From: Curvibacter lanceolatus ATCC 14669
GTDB taxonomy: Bacteria > Pseudomonadota > Gammaproteobacteria > Burkholderiales > Burkholderiaceae_C
Assembly (NCBI RefSeq): GCF_000381265.1
Contig: NZ_KB906268.1
Span: forward strand, 62,001-126,000
Length of the DNA: 64,000 nt
Direction: 5' to 3'
Shown: positions 35,341 to 43,706 of the stretch, one piece after another
Layout of the letters: the number at the start of each line of letters is the position of its first letter
Numbering within the stretch: the stretch's first letter is position 1
Program-made: the position numbers and the translations under genes
The notes under the pieces: generated by a model
Databases searched by the model: none
What the model was told of the DNA's origin: nothing
What the model saw: only the letters and a program-made list of their open reading frames with translations

Positions 35341-35472
35341 ATGTCCACAGATCTTTCCGGCGTTTCCCTCGAAATGAAATTGTTGCTACCGCTCGCAGCG
35401 ATGATTTTTATGAACGAGGTTCTGCAGTTTCACATGCCGAGGAGAACTGTGCATGAAGAGCGATTTCTTTAA
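35341..35472 (+). CDS. Possible 43-residue leader/membrane peptide before mgtA
   Basis: An ATG at 35341, preceded by GGTGGTGGGA, opens a 43-codon frame. It contains a hydrophobic stretch (MKLLLPLAAMIFMNEVLQF) and a basic tail, and overlaps the mgtA start by 20 bp. Regulatory or accessory small ORFs precede mgtA in enterobacteria, but this sequence is not homologous by eye to MgtL, MgtR or MgtS. It could be chance. Confidence 0.3.
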   Translation: MSTDLSGVSLEMKLLLPLAAMIFMNEVLQFHMPRRTVHEERFL

Positions 35473-38218
35473 GAATTTTTTTGTTCGCTTCGTCCGGTCT
35501 AGGGGATTAGGCAGGCATTTCCGACGTTTGGTGATGCTTGATGCGGTCATGCGGGATGCTGGGAGCCGCGAGATGCCTCCGGGCATTGCCAAAGGTCTTT
35601 GTGATGCATCTGCAAGCGGATCTGACCGGCTTCTCGAGCAACTCCATTCCCATCCGAGGGGATTGACCAGCGTTCAAGCGGCTGCCATTCGCGAAAAGCT
35701 CGGCGCCAATGTGATCGAACAAGAACGCCCCCCGTCTTGGTGGTTACATTTATGGCAATGCTACAAAACGCCATTTGATCTCTTACTGACCTTGCTCGCC
35801 TTCATTTCCTTCGTAACAGAGGATCTCAAAGCGACCATCGTCATTGGAGCGATGGTGGTGCTTTCAGTATTGATCCGGTTTTGGCAAGAAACCAAGTCCA
35901 ACCAAGCCGCGGACAAGCTCAAGGCATTGGTTGGTAACACGGCGACTGTCGTCCGTCGTGATCTGGCCGAAGAGGTTTTGGAGGAAGCTCGCATCTACTT
36001 CGAGGTCAAGCTCCATCCCAAAGCACCCGAGTATGTAGAGGTGCCGGTTGACCAATTGGTTCCAGGGGATTTGATCACATTGTCTGCTGGTGACATGATT
36101 CCCGCAGATTGTCGAGTGCTCACTGCCAAAGACCTCTTCATCAGCCAAGCCGCAATGACCGGCGAATCCTTGCCGGTTGAAAAATATCCTGATCAGCAAG
36201 ACGGCGGAGCCAGTAGCCCCTTGGATCTGCAGAACATTCTTTTTATGGGTACCAATGTGGTGTCGGGTTCGGCGCTCGCAGTAGTTGTACATACGGGTAG
36301 CAGAACCTATTTCGGGGCTCTCGCACAAGGGATAACTACAAGCGACCAAGCGCCCACCCAGTTTCAGGCAGGGGTAAACAAGGTAGCCTGGTTGCTGATT
36401 CGATTCATGTTCATCATGGCCCCGCTGGTTCTTTTCATCAATGGGTTCACCAAAGGAGATTGGACTGAAGCATTCCTTTTTGCCATGTCCATTGCTGTAG
36501 GGCTGACCCCCGAGATGCTACCGATGATTGTGACATCGACGCTTGCCAAAGGGGCCGTTGTCCTTTCACGTCAGAAAGTGATCGTGAAGCGACTGGATGC
36601 GATCCAGAACTTCGGGGCGATGGATGTGCTTTGCACTGATAAAACAGGGACCTTGACGCAAGACAAGATCGTGCTGGCTCAGCATACCGACATATGGGGT
36701 AATGAATCAGATGCGGTACTGGAAGCCGCATACCTCAATAGTTTCTACCAGACGGGTTTGAAAAATCTGCTTGACGTTGCGGTGCTGGAGCATATTGATA
36801 TTCACAATGAGCTCAATCCAGTCATCAATTACCGCAAAATTGATGAGATACCTTTCGATTTTCAGCGTCGTCGTATGTCGGTTGTTGTTGCACAGGGCCA
36901 AAGCAGGCACACCCTCATATGCAAAGGTGCCGTCGAGGAGGTACTGGCTGCATGCACGCATGTTCGCCATGGAGAAGTCGATGAGCCTGTTGACGCAGGT
37001 TTGCTGGCAAGGATTCGCAAGGTGACTGCGTCCTTGAATGAGGATGGCCTGCGTGTGGTCGCCGTGGCCTCCAAAGCAATACCCGTCGATCAGGATGCGT
37101 ACGGTGTGGCGGATGAAGTGGAACTGACCCTCATTGGGTATGTGGCATTTCTTGATCCGCCCAAAGACTCCGCGGAGCCAGCGTTGAAGGCCCTGGCCGG
37201 TCACGGCGTGACGGTCAAAGTGCTCACAGGAGACAATGAACTCGTGACAGCGACAGTTTGCCGCCAAGTAGGTCTGCAGTCCGACCGAATTCTTCTAGGG
37301 TCCGACATCGAAATTATGACCGATGACAAGCTGGCGAAGGCAGTTGAGAAGTACGCCCTTTTTGCCAAGTTGACTCCAGCTCACAAGGAGCGTGTCGTCC
37401 GCACACTCAAGAACAACGGTCATGTTGTTGGGTTCATGGGTGATGGGATAAACGACGCACCTGCGCTGCGGACCGCGGATATCGGCATCTCAGTCGATAC
37501 GGCCGTCGATATCGCCAAGGAGGCAGCGGACATCATCTTGCTGGAAAAAAGCTTGATGATTTTGGAGGAGGGTGTTATCGAGGGGCGAAAGACTTTTGCA
37601 AACATGCTCAAATACATCAAGATGACGGCCAGCTCAAACTTTGGCAATGTCTTCTCGGTACTCGTTGCCAGCGCCTTCATTCCATTTCTTCCGATGCTGC
37701 CGATGCATCTTCTGGTGCAGAACCTACTCTACGACTTCTCACAGATCGCCATCCCTTTTGACAAAGTTGACGAAGAACTTGTCAAATTACCGCAACGCTG
37801 GAACCCGTCAGATATCGGGCGGTTCATGCTCTTTTTTGGCCCGGTGAGCTCTATTTTTGATATCGTCACGTTCTGCGTGATGTGGTTTGTCTTTGGTGCA
37901 AATTCAAGTGAGCATCAAACGCTTTTTCAATCTGGCTGGTTCGTGGAAGGTCTGATGACACAGACATTGGTGGTTCACTTGATTCGCACGCAAAAGATCC
38001 CATTCATCCAGAGCCGTCCTGGGATAGCACTGATGTTGGCTACAATTACAATCATGGCGATTGGGATATTCATTCCGATGGGGCCATTTGCCGAATATTT
38101 CAAGCTTCAGGCGCTTCCAACAAGTTACTTTTTGCTGCTGGTAGTAATCTTGCTGGCCTACATGACACTTGTGCAACTTATGAAGCATTTTTATTCGAGT
38201 AAATATGGATGGCAGTGA
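35453..38218 (+). CDS. mgtA: Magnesium-translocating P-type ATPase MgtA
   Basis: The protein is 921 residues. It has P3-type ATPase features: TGESLPVEK actuator motif, phosphorylation motif CTDKTGTLTQDK with D396, GDGINDAPALR hinge, and MLKYIKMTASSNFGNVFSV. It ends KHFYSSKYGWQ, like the Salmonella protein. It imports Mg2+ into the cytoplasm. The actuator region has a short insertion (EVKLHPKAPEYVEV) compared with Salmonella MgtA. GAGGAG precedes the ATG. A 280-bp gap after mgtC contains the leader and the small ORF. Confidence 0.95.
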   Translation: MKSDFFKNFFVRFVRSRGLGRHFRRLVMLDAVMRDAGSREMPPGIAKGLCDASASGSDRLLEQLHSHPRGLTSVQAAAIREKLGANVIEQERPPSWWLHLWQCYKTPFDLLLTLLAFISFVTEDLKATIVIGAMVVLSVLIRFWQETKSNQAADKLKALVGNTATVVRRDLAEEVLEEARIYFEVKLHPKAPEYVEVPVDQLVPGDLITLSAGDMIPADCRVLTAKDLFISQAAMTGESLPVEKYPDQQDGGASSPLDLQNILFMGTNVVSGSALAVVVHTGSRTYFGALAQGITTSDQAPTQFQAGVNKVAWLLIRFMFIMAPLVLFINGFTKGDWTEAFLFAMSIAVGLTPEMLPMIVTSTLAKGAVVLSRQKVIVKRLDAIQNFGAMDVLCTDKTGTLTQDKIVLAQHTDIWGNESDAVLEAAYLNSFYQTGLKNLLDVAVLEHIDIHNELNPVINYRKIDEIPFDFQRRRMSVVVAQGQSRHTLICKGAVEEVLAACTHVRHGEVDEPVDAGLLARIRKVTASLNEDGLRVVAVASKAIPVDQDAYGVADEVELTLIGYVAFLDPPKDSAEPALKALAGHGVTVKVLTGDNELVTATVCRQVGLQSDRILLGSDIEIMTDDKLAKAVEKYALFAKLTPAHKERVVRTLKNNGHVVGFMGDGINDAPALRTADIGISVDTAVDIAKEAADIILLEKSLMILEEGVIEGRKTFANMLKYIKMTASSNFGNVFSVLVASAFIPFLPMLPMHLLVQNLLYDFSQIAIPFDKVDEELVKLPQRWNPSDIGRFMLFFGPVSSIFDIVTFCVMWFVFGANSSEHQTLFQSGWFVEGLMTQTLVVHLIRTQKIPFIQSRPGIALMLATITIMAIGIFIPMGPFAEYFKLQALPTSYFLLLVVILLAYMTLVQLMKHFYSSKYGWQ

Positions 38219-38427
38219 AATAAAAATCATTTATTGTCGATGTCAAAAAAATAAGACTGCCTAGCAGGCTGAAGAAATGCTTCGCCGACCAGTGCAGTTG
38301 ATTAGTCCGCCCTGAACGACGCGCAAGTCCTTGATGTATCTTGAGATTGGCCGGGTTGCTAGGCGCAGGATTTGCAAGGTATGGTTTGCCAGCACCTGTT
38401 TTCTTGCAAATTTATCCGAGCAATCCC

Positions 38428-38492
38428 ATGGGCCCGAAGCCTTCACAACCTCAGTCCGGTGAGTTGTTTCGTCCACGGCTGGACGAGCAGAT
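38428..38492 (+). pseudogene. IS5-family transposase N-terminal stub
   Basis: MGPKPSQPQSGELFRPRLDE is the start of an IS5/IS1182-type transposase. It is interrupted after DEQI by the mini IS21-type element at 38493. The rest of the transposase is absent. Upstream, 38293-38427 looks like the element's untranslated leader. Confidence 0.65.
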
Positions 38493-38551
38493 TGTTGATT
38501 TCCATGCAATCCGAACCCACCGGGGGGGGGTGGATTGCATGGAAATCAACA
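38493..38551. mobile_element. 59-bp element made of two IS21-type ends
   Basis: The left arm starts TGTTGATTTCCATGCAATCC and the right arm is its exact 20-bp reverse complement. Between them are only about 19 bp, including nine consecutive G. The left 29 bp are identical to the terminus at 5917-5945 (reversed). It is a solo pair of ends with no interior and interrupts the IS5 stub. Confidence 0.65.
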
Positions 38552-38646
38552 TCTTTTGGATGGAATGCTCGTCGGCATGAATATTTTATGCGTGTTAAGG
38601 TTCCCTTCAGGTAAAGATGTACCATGTGCATGGTGTCTGAGAGAGG

Positions 38647-38660
38647 GTATGAATTCATAC
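38647..38660. repeat. 14-bp palindrome, copy 1
   Basis: GTATGAATTCATAC, a perfect palindrome. The same sequence occurs at 50680-50693. It lies in AT-rich DNA about 200 bp upstream of the 38867 gene. The 38552-38646 stretch before it holds no gene I can support. Confidence 0.5.
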
Positions 38661-38866
38661 ACCCATCAAAAAAATTAATACCAAGTTGGCGTTGCAATTT
38701 CCTTTGATTGGCGGATATGCCAATTTGATAGGTTCGATCGTGGTTGACGAAAACACTAGGCTGGTTGCGTGGGATATAGATCGGCATTTTTTCTCAATAG
38801 GAAATCCTAGCAAGACGCTTAGATGTTTTTGCAATTTCTTCTCGCAATTGAGAAAGGTCAGTTCGC

Positions 38867-39565
38867 ATGACTCAAAGTCCGTCTCAATCTTCACTTTTCA
38901 AGCAAATCCCTTTGATATTGCGGCCCGTTATTGATCAAGCCATCAATGAGACGTTGGAGGCATCAGCTCAAAAATCCTCTCTTCCGCTGGGTGTTGTTGG
39001 TCGGTGTGCTGATTTTGCAATTGTAGGGGCAAGATTGTTATCAAAAATAACAGGCCACCCCTACCGCTCAGTCAGTGGAGGCGCTGTTGTTGATTGCGGA
39101 AATAATACTTGCATGATCATCAACCCCTCTCGAAGAAATAGGCGAGACGCACGTTTTTTATCGAGTCTAAGGGACTATCATTGCTGGATTGAGTCTGTGT
39201 ATCGAATGGCTGATGGCCACGCTCGAGTGGAAGTTGTTGACTTTACACTTCGACATGATGCAGAGTATGTGCATGCACACAAAAAGATGTTTTTCAATGA
39301 TAGCTATCCTTCTTACCGATGGGATTTCAAGGATCTTATAGTACCTCCCCCAGAGGATTTCATCAAAGGCATTCAGGGTGCTGAAAAAAGTCAATTTTGG
39401 ACGTGGGAAATTGCGGATTGCACTCGATTGCTGCACGCCTACGAATGTAGTCATGAAATTAATTTTCAAGTCTTAACGAATAATGCATTTTTGAGATTTT
39501 ATCAGTCATTGGAGCTGCTTCATAAAGATTTATCCTCCGAAGCCCAACCACCCAAAGATCTTTAA
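38867..39565 (+). CDS. Unknown protein with papain/transglutaminase-like triad
   Basis: The product is 232 residues. I do not recognise the family with certainty; it may be near DUF2026. Cys47 lies at a helix start (GVVGRCADFAIVGARLLS), His105 in DYHCWIESVY and Asp125 in VEVVDFTLRH. This is the order and approximate spacing of Cys-His-Asp in transglutaminase/arylamine N-acetyltransferase folds. No signal peptide. The gene is AT-rich and surrounded by IS scars, so it was probably acquired horizontally. The start follows weak AGAAAGG. Confidence 0.6.
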   Translation: MTQSPSQSSLFKQIPLILRPVIDQAINETLEASAQKSSLPLGVVGRCADFAIVGARLLSKITGHPYRSVSGGAVVDCGNNTCMIINPSRRNRRDARFLSSLRDYHCWIESVYRMADGHARVEVVDFTLRHDAEYVHAHKKMFFNDSYPSYRWDFKDLIVPPPEDFIKGIQGAEKSQFWTWEIADCTRLLHAYECSHEINFQVLTNNAFLRFYQSLELLHKDLSSEAQPPKDL

Positions 39566-39894
39566 ATTAGTCAACTCAGCTTGGTTTTACCAGAATTTCA
39601 TTAATTAACTTCGACGCCCAGCCGATAGGAGTCCGGCATACAAATTGAGGCGTACGCCAAAATGTAATAAGAGGTGTGCTGCAGTTATTGATTGAATTAA
39701 TTGTTTAATCTCCAAGAGGTAAATCTCGAAAAGTAAATTGCGGGACTTAATGTGCAATTGATTAGTCGTCCCTGCCAAACCCCACCAACTCGCATGAACA
39801 TTGGCCTCGCAAGCTATTGCCTCATCCCAGAACTCCCAATTTAATATTCACCAAATCCCAATTCCTGGGAGTTTTGCCTGAGGCCCGATCAACC

Positions 39895-40045
39895 ATGACC
39901 GCTGACTTCTTCTGCAACCGTCTTGATCAGATGATTGATATGCACCATCCGTTGGTGGTGTTGGCCAACCGGATGCCCTGGCAAGAACTGGAGGCATCTT
40001 TGGCCCACCGTTTTGCAGGTCAGGTGCGCGCCGGCAACTGTCAGC
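39895..40045 (+). pseudogene. IS5-family transposase N-terminal fragment
   Basis: MTADFFCNRLDQMIDMHHPL followed by VVLANRMPWQELEASLAHRF is the N-terminal domain of an IS5-type transposase. It breaks off into the IS3-end repeat at 40055. At 39750, TGCAATTGATTAGTCGTCCC closely resembles the sequence at 38295 before the other IS5 stub, so both may share a terminal sequence. The 39566-39750 gap is AT-rich and shows no gene. Confidence 0.65.
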
Positions 40046-40054
40046 GCCAAGCCG

Positions 40055-40132
40055 GTGCGTGTCAAAGTAGTTGTCGCCTGATTCGTGCGCACCGAGGCGC
40101 TTTATCCAGTGCTGATACCGGCGTTTGGATGG
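40055..40132 (-). repeat. Solo IS3-type end, copy 1
   Basis: About 78 bp nearly identical to 40305-40382, starting GTGCGTGTCAAAGTAGTTGT. The second copy is the 3' end of the neighbouring IS3 transposase fragment, so this is a detached end of a related element. Confidence 0.6.
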
Positions 40133-40304
40133 TAAGCAACCGGCCAAGTCATCTATCCAGGGCCCTCGCCATAAGGTATTAATGTCCACGCCAATCAGCG
40201 CGGACATGAGTCCACTTCAATTTCTCTCTTGAATTCAGCCTTCGCGTACACCAGCCCACCTGTGGGGCAGTAATTCCGCAATCCGATTGGCCTTGTGCGT
40301 GGCT

Positions 40305-41262
40305 GTGCGTGTCAAGACAGTTGTCGCCTGATTCATGCGCGCCGAGGCGCTTTATCCAGTGCTGATGTCGGCGTTTCGATGGGCGCCGAGTCCCGCTCCG
40401 GATTGAGCTTGACCACCGCGATGTGATCCCAGTTTCGGGTGTGTCTGGCCCACCTGGCCGGATGGCATCGCCGGGCCTGCTGGTACAGCTCATCGCGGCG
40501 TTTCAATATCTCCACGTCCTGCCCACTGTGTCGCTGCGCTGGTGTCACGTATCGAATCCCGCTGTGGCGGTGCTCCAAGTTGTACCAATGCACGAATCTC
40601 GAAGCCCAGGCCCGCGCATCACTCAGGCCCGCAAACCCGCTCTTGGGGTATTCCGGTCGGTATTTGGCCGTTCTGAACAGCGCCTCGACAAACGCGTTGT
40701 CGTCGCTCACCCGGGGCCGCGAGTAAGAGGGTTTGACGCCCAGCCAGTGCAGCATGGCCAGCACCGTCGTGGCTTTCAGCGTGGCGCCGTTGTCGCCATG
40801 CAGCACGGGCTTACTGTCTTTGGCTGCAATCCCTTCGGCCAAGGCCGTGCGCTGCACCAGGCGGGCTGCGTGGTCTGAATCATCCTCGGCGTGCACCTCC
40901 CAGCCCACGACCTTTCGGCTGTACAGGTCCACGATCAGGTACAGGTAGAACCAATGCCCAGCAACAGTGGCTGGCAGGTAGGTCATGTCCCAGCACCAGA
41001 CCTGGCCCGGTGCTGTGGCGATGTGCGTGGTCGGTGGCCGTTGCGCTCTTGGCGCCCTGGCACGGCTGCGGTGGGCGTTTTGCCCAGCTTGGCGCAGCAC
41101 CCGTGCAAAGCTCGATTCGCTGGCCAGGTAACGGCCTTCGTCGGCCAACAGGGGCACGATGCGCGCAGGCGGTAAGTCCGCAAAGCGCGGCTCGTTTGCC
41201 ACGCGCAGCAGTTCGGCACGTTCAGCTGCACTCAAGGCGTGTGAGGGGCTTGGGCGATGACT
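40305..41262 (-). mobile_element. IS3-family element, 5' part deleted
   Basis: It holds the C-terminal two thirds of OrfB and one end (GTGTCAAGACAGTTGTCGCC). OrfA and the other end are missing. The left boundary is fused to the chemoreceptor gene at about 41258-41265. Confidence 0.75.
40333..41262 (-). pseudogene. IS3-family OrfB transposase, N-terminus missing
   Basis: The retained region runs from SPSHALSAAERAELLRVANE through the integrase core. The catalytic acidic residues are WCWDMTYLPA (Asp), LHGDNGATLK (Asp) and DDNAFVEALFRT (Glu). It continues to the C-terminal PAQRHSGQDVEILKRRDELY. The DDE triad is complete, but OrfA and the OrfB start have been lost, so no normal transposase can be made. 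Confidence 0.85.
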
Positions 41263-42466
41263 GCATGCGGGCCAGTGCACGCATCAGCATCGCGCTTTCA
41301 TCGCTGCCGGTCACTACAGGGTGTTGTTGAAGGTCGCCCGCCGCCATGGCATCGAGGTGGTGGATCACCGCAGCCAGTCCGCTGTCCATCACCCGCGCGA
41401 AGCAGTAGAAGAAGTAAAGGCCCAGGCACAGGCTCAGGATGGCCAGTACAGCTTTCCAATTGCGTGCTAGGGTCAGTGCGGCTTCACGCACCTCTAATTG
41501 CTGGTCCAGCACCGGCAGCCCCTTGTCATAGAGCGACATGAATTGTTGCAGGGCCGCCTGCCCGCTTTGATACGCCTCCTTGGGCTCCAGCGCGGCCTTG
41601 ATCATCTGGGTCGGGTCTGCCGTCTGCAAGTAGCTGCGTGTGAGCTCGAAAGCTTGGCTGTCGAGCGCGCCTTTCTGTCCGGGCAGGGCCTCCAGGGCCT
41701 GGGCCCAATTCAAAAGCCCTTCGTTCACCCCGCCCTCGGCGCGGGCGTTCCACACGGCAAAGCGGCGGTATTGGGCTGGGTTGTCCAGTCCACCCTTGGC
41801 CAGACCGTAGGTGCTCCAGCCCCAGACCAGGCCCAGATCTTCGCCGGCCTTGGGCAGATCGGTGAACAGTGGGGCAATCAGGTCACGGGTGCGCAGGTCG
41901 ACATCCATGCCCAGTTGTGCCTCGGCATAGAGATGCCTCAGAGCCTGTTGCAGCGCCAGACTGACCACCGGTCGCTCTTCAACGGTCGTCTTGTCTTGTG
42001 GGCCTGCCCCAGTTTGCCAAGCCGTTTGCAAGTCCTTGATTTTGGGTGTCAGCACCAGCCTGTCGCCGGTGTTGCTCAGGTGCTCCTGCAGCTTGACGAG
42101 CGCCGCATCCGCTCGTTGGCGCGCCACCGCGCCCAACGCGGCAGCTTCTGTGAAGCCGCCATCGACTGCGCGCTGAGCCGCCCGGGCCTCGATCTGGGCC
42201 CTGAGAAAGGGCACCAGTTGCTGCATGGCAGCCACCCCGGCCCGTTCTTGTCGCACTTGATCGAGTTGTCCCTGCACACCGGCCAGGTAGGCACCTCCCA
42301 GGACAATCGAAGGCAGAACCAGAACGGCTGAAATCAAAAGGGCTTTGGGGCGGAAGCGCAGTTGCCTGAACAGGCGCATCACCGGGTTGCGTTCATCGGA
42401 CTGGTTCGTCTGAGTCGGGCCAGCGCTGGCGGGTCGCGTGGCGATGGTCGGCCAATGCGTGCTCAT
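41222..42466 (-). pseudogene. Methyl-accepting chemotaxis receptor, signalling domain lost
   Basis: The product has an N-terminal transmembrane helix (ALLISAVLVLPSIVLGGAYL), a long helical periplasmic sensor region (about residues 60-335), a second helix (AVLAILSLCLGLYFFYCFA) and the start of HAMP (LDAMAAGDLQQHPVVTGSDE). The frame runs into the IS3 fragment at MRALARMQ and stops 12 residues later. The methylated coiled-coil and CheA/CheW tip are gone. A start at MRLFRQLRF (42379) is equally possible. The AT-rich stretch 42475-42540 is the likely promoter. Confidence 0.75.
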
Positions 42467-42747
42467 GATAAAATGATAAAAATAAATTTAGAAACAATTT
42501 AATACGATAAAAATCATATTTTTGCGATCATTGACCATTTGAATGTCATTCATGATGACATGACCCTGCCGCGTGATCAAACCGCCATGCACAGCACCGG
42601 GCCCGCACGGGGTAATGGTCTTTCAAGACCATTGGGGGCTGTTGGACTCAGATTGGCTCAGACGGGATTGGATGACACGGCGCGGTCAATCCAATCAGGC
42701 GCAGGTGAGCGCCTAACTGTGACAGGGCGCTCCACGAAGGGCGGGCG

Positions 42748-43230
42748 TCAGTGTCGGGCCAAATCGCGCAAATCGTCGCGCAGTTCGCGCGGACGCCCTG
42801 CCTTGTTGTGCAAGGCCACCAACAGTTCCAGGCGGCGCTGCAGTGCGTAAAGCATCTGGGTTGCTTGGGTGAGTTGTTGTGCCTGAGTGTCACCGGGCTC
42901 CAGCGCTGGGAAATGCCACAGCGCCTGTTCGGGTTGCCCGGGCCAGAGAGGCAGGGGCAGGCCAAGCGTACCCTCCAAGGTGATGACGAAGTCCATCTTC
43001 GGCGCCCCGGGTTGGACCAGGGTCGACCAGTCTTTGGGCTTCAAGCCTTCGCTTGATATGCCAGCCTTGTGAAGAACCTGCCGGGCCACTGGGCTCAGTT
43101 GGTCTGCAATCTGGCCTGGTACACCACAGGAATAGGCTTTGATGGCACTCCCCCCCAGCTCACGCAAAAGTGCTGCTGCCAACTGACTGCGCGCGGCGTT
43201 GCGCGACGAGACAAACAATATACGGGTCAC
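42748..43230 (-). CDS. ArsC/LMW-phosphatase-like protein lacking the catalytic Cys
   Basis: The protein is 160 residues with the low-molecular-weight phosphatase/arsenate reductase fold. The P-loop reads FVSSRNAARSQ where active members have a Cys-x5-Arg-Ser loop (such as LCTGNSARSQ). Ser8 replaces the nucleophile, while Arg14-Ser15 remain. The later segment KDWSTLVQPGAPKMDFVITL matches the family, but the C-terminus is diverged. It is therefore probably not a reductase or phosphatase. No arsR or other ars gene is visible nearby. Confidence 0.75.
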   Translation of the reverse strand: MTRILFVSSRNAARSQLAAALLRELGGSAIKAYSCGVPGQIADQLSPVARQVLHKAGISSEGLKPKDWSTLVQPGAPKMDFVITLEGTLGLPLPLWPGQPEQALWHFPALEPGDTQAQQLTQATQMLYALQRRLELLVALHNKAGRPRELRDDLRDLARH

Positions 43231-43260
43231 GTTGGGTTCAAGCTAGGGTGCTGTGCGCCA

Positions 43261-43533
43261 TTAGATCCGCGTCCGACTGGCTTTGAAAATGGATTGGGCT
43301 TGGGCAAAGAAAGGTTGGCCAGAGGCCTCTTTCAAGGGGCAGTAATGGATGGCGACGCTAGTGCTGCCATCGGGTCGTGCGATCTGGGTGGCGTGCACGT
43401 ACAAAGCCGCCGAGGGGCGCTCGAAAATTTCGACGTAGTAGTCGTGCAAACCTTGGTCCCCCTGATTCTCGGAGCCGATGTAGAAACGAGAAGTCACCGT
43501 GAAAACCCTGACGAAAAGTTGCCTTTCTTGCAA
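43261..43533 (-). CDS. Hypothetical protein
   Basis: Up to 90 residues. The first codon of the open frame is TTG (43533). A GTG at 43497 with AGGG upstream would give 78 residues and is also plausible. The middle reads DYYVEIFERPSAALYVHATQ, with Tyr/His-rich beta segments. No signal peptide and no known domain. It is 30 bp upstream of the ArsC-like gene on the same strand, so co-transcription is likely. Confidence 0.5.
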   Translation of the reverse strand: MQERQLFVRVFTVTSRFYIGSENQGDQGLHDYYVEIFERPSAALYVHATQIARPDGSTSVAIHYCPLKEASGQPFFAQAQSIFKASRTRI

Positions 43534-43706
43534 TGGTAGGACATTTTTCTGTAATGAAGGGGGTGGACATCAATCCAAAGAATTACCAAGCGCAGAGCGA
43601 ACGCCCTAAGCGCCCGCTTTGTCATGACTTCATCACGCAATCGGCCTAAAGTGTCTCCCTAGCGGGGCGTGATCGTCGCGCCCAGGCTACGCACGCGACC
43701 ACTCAA

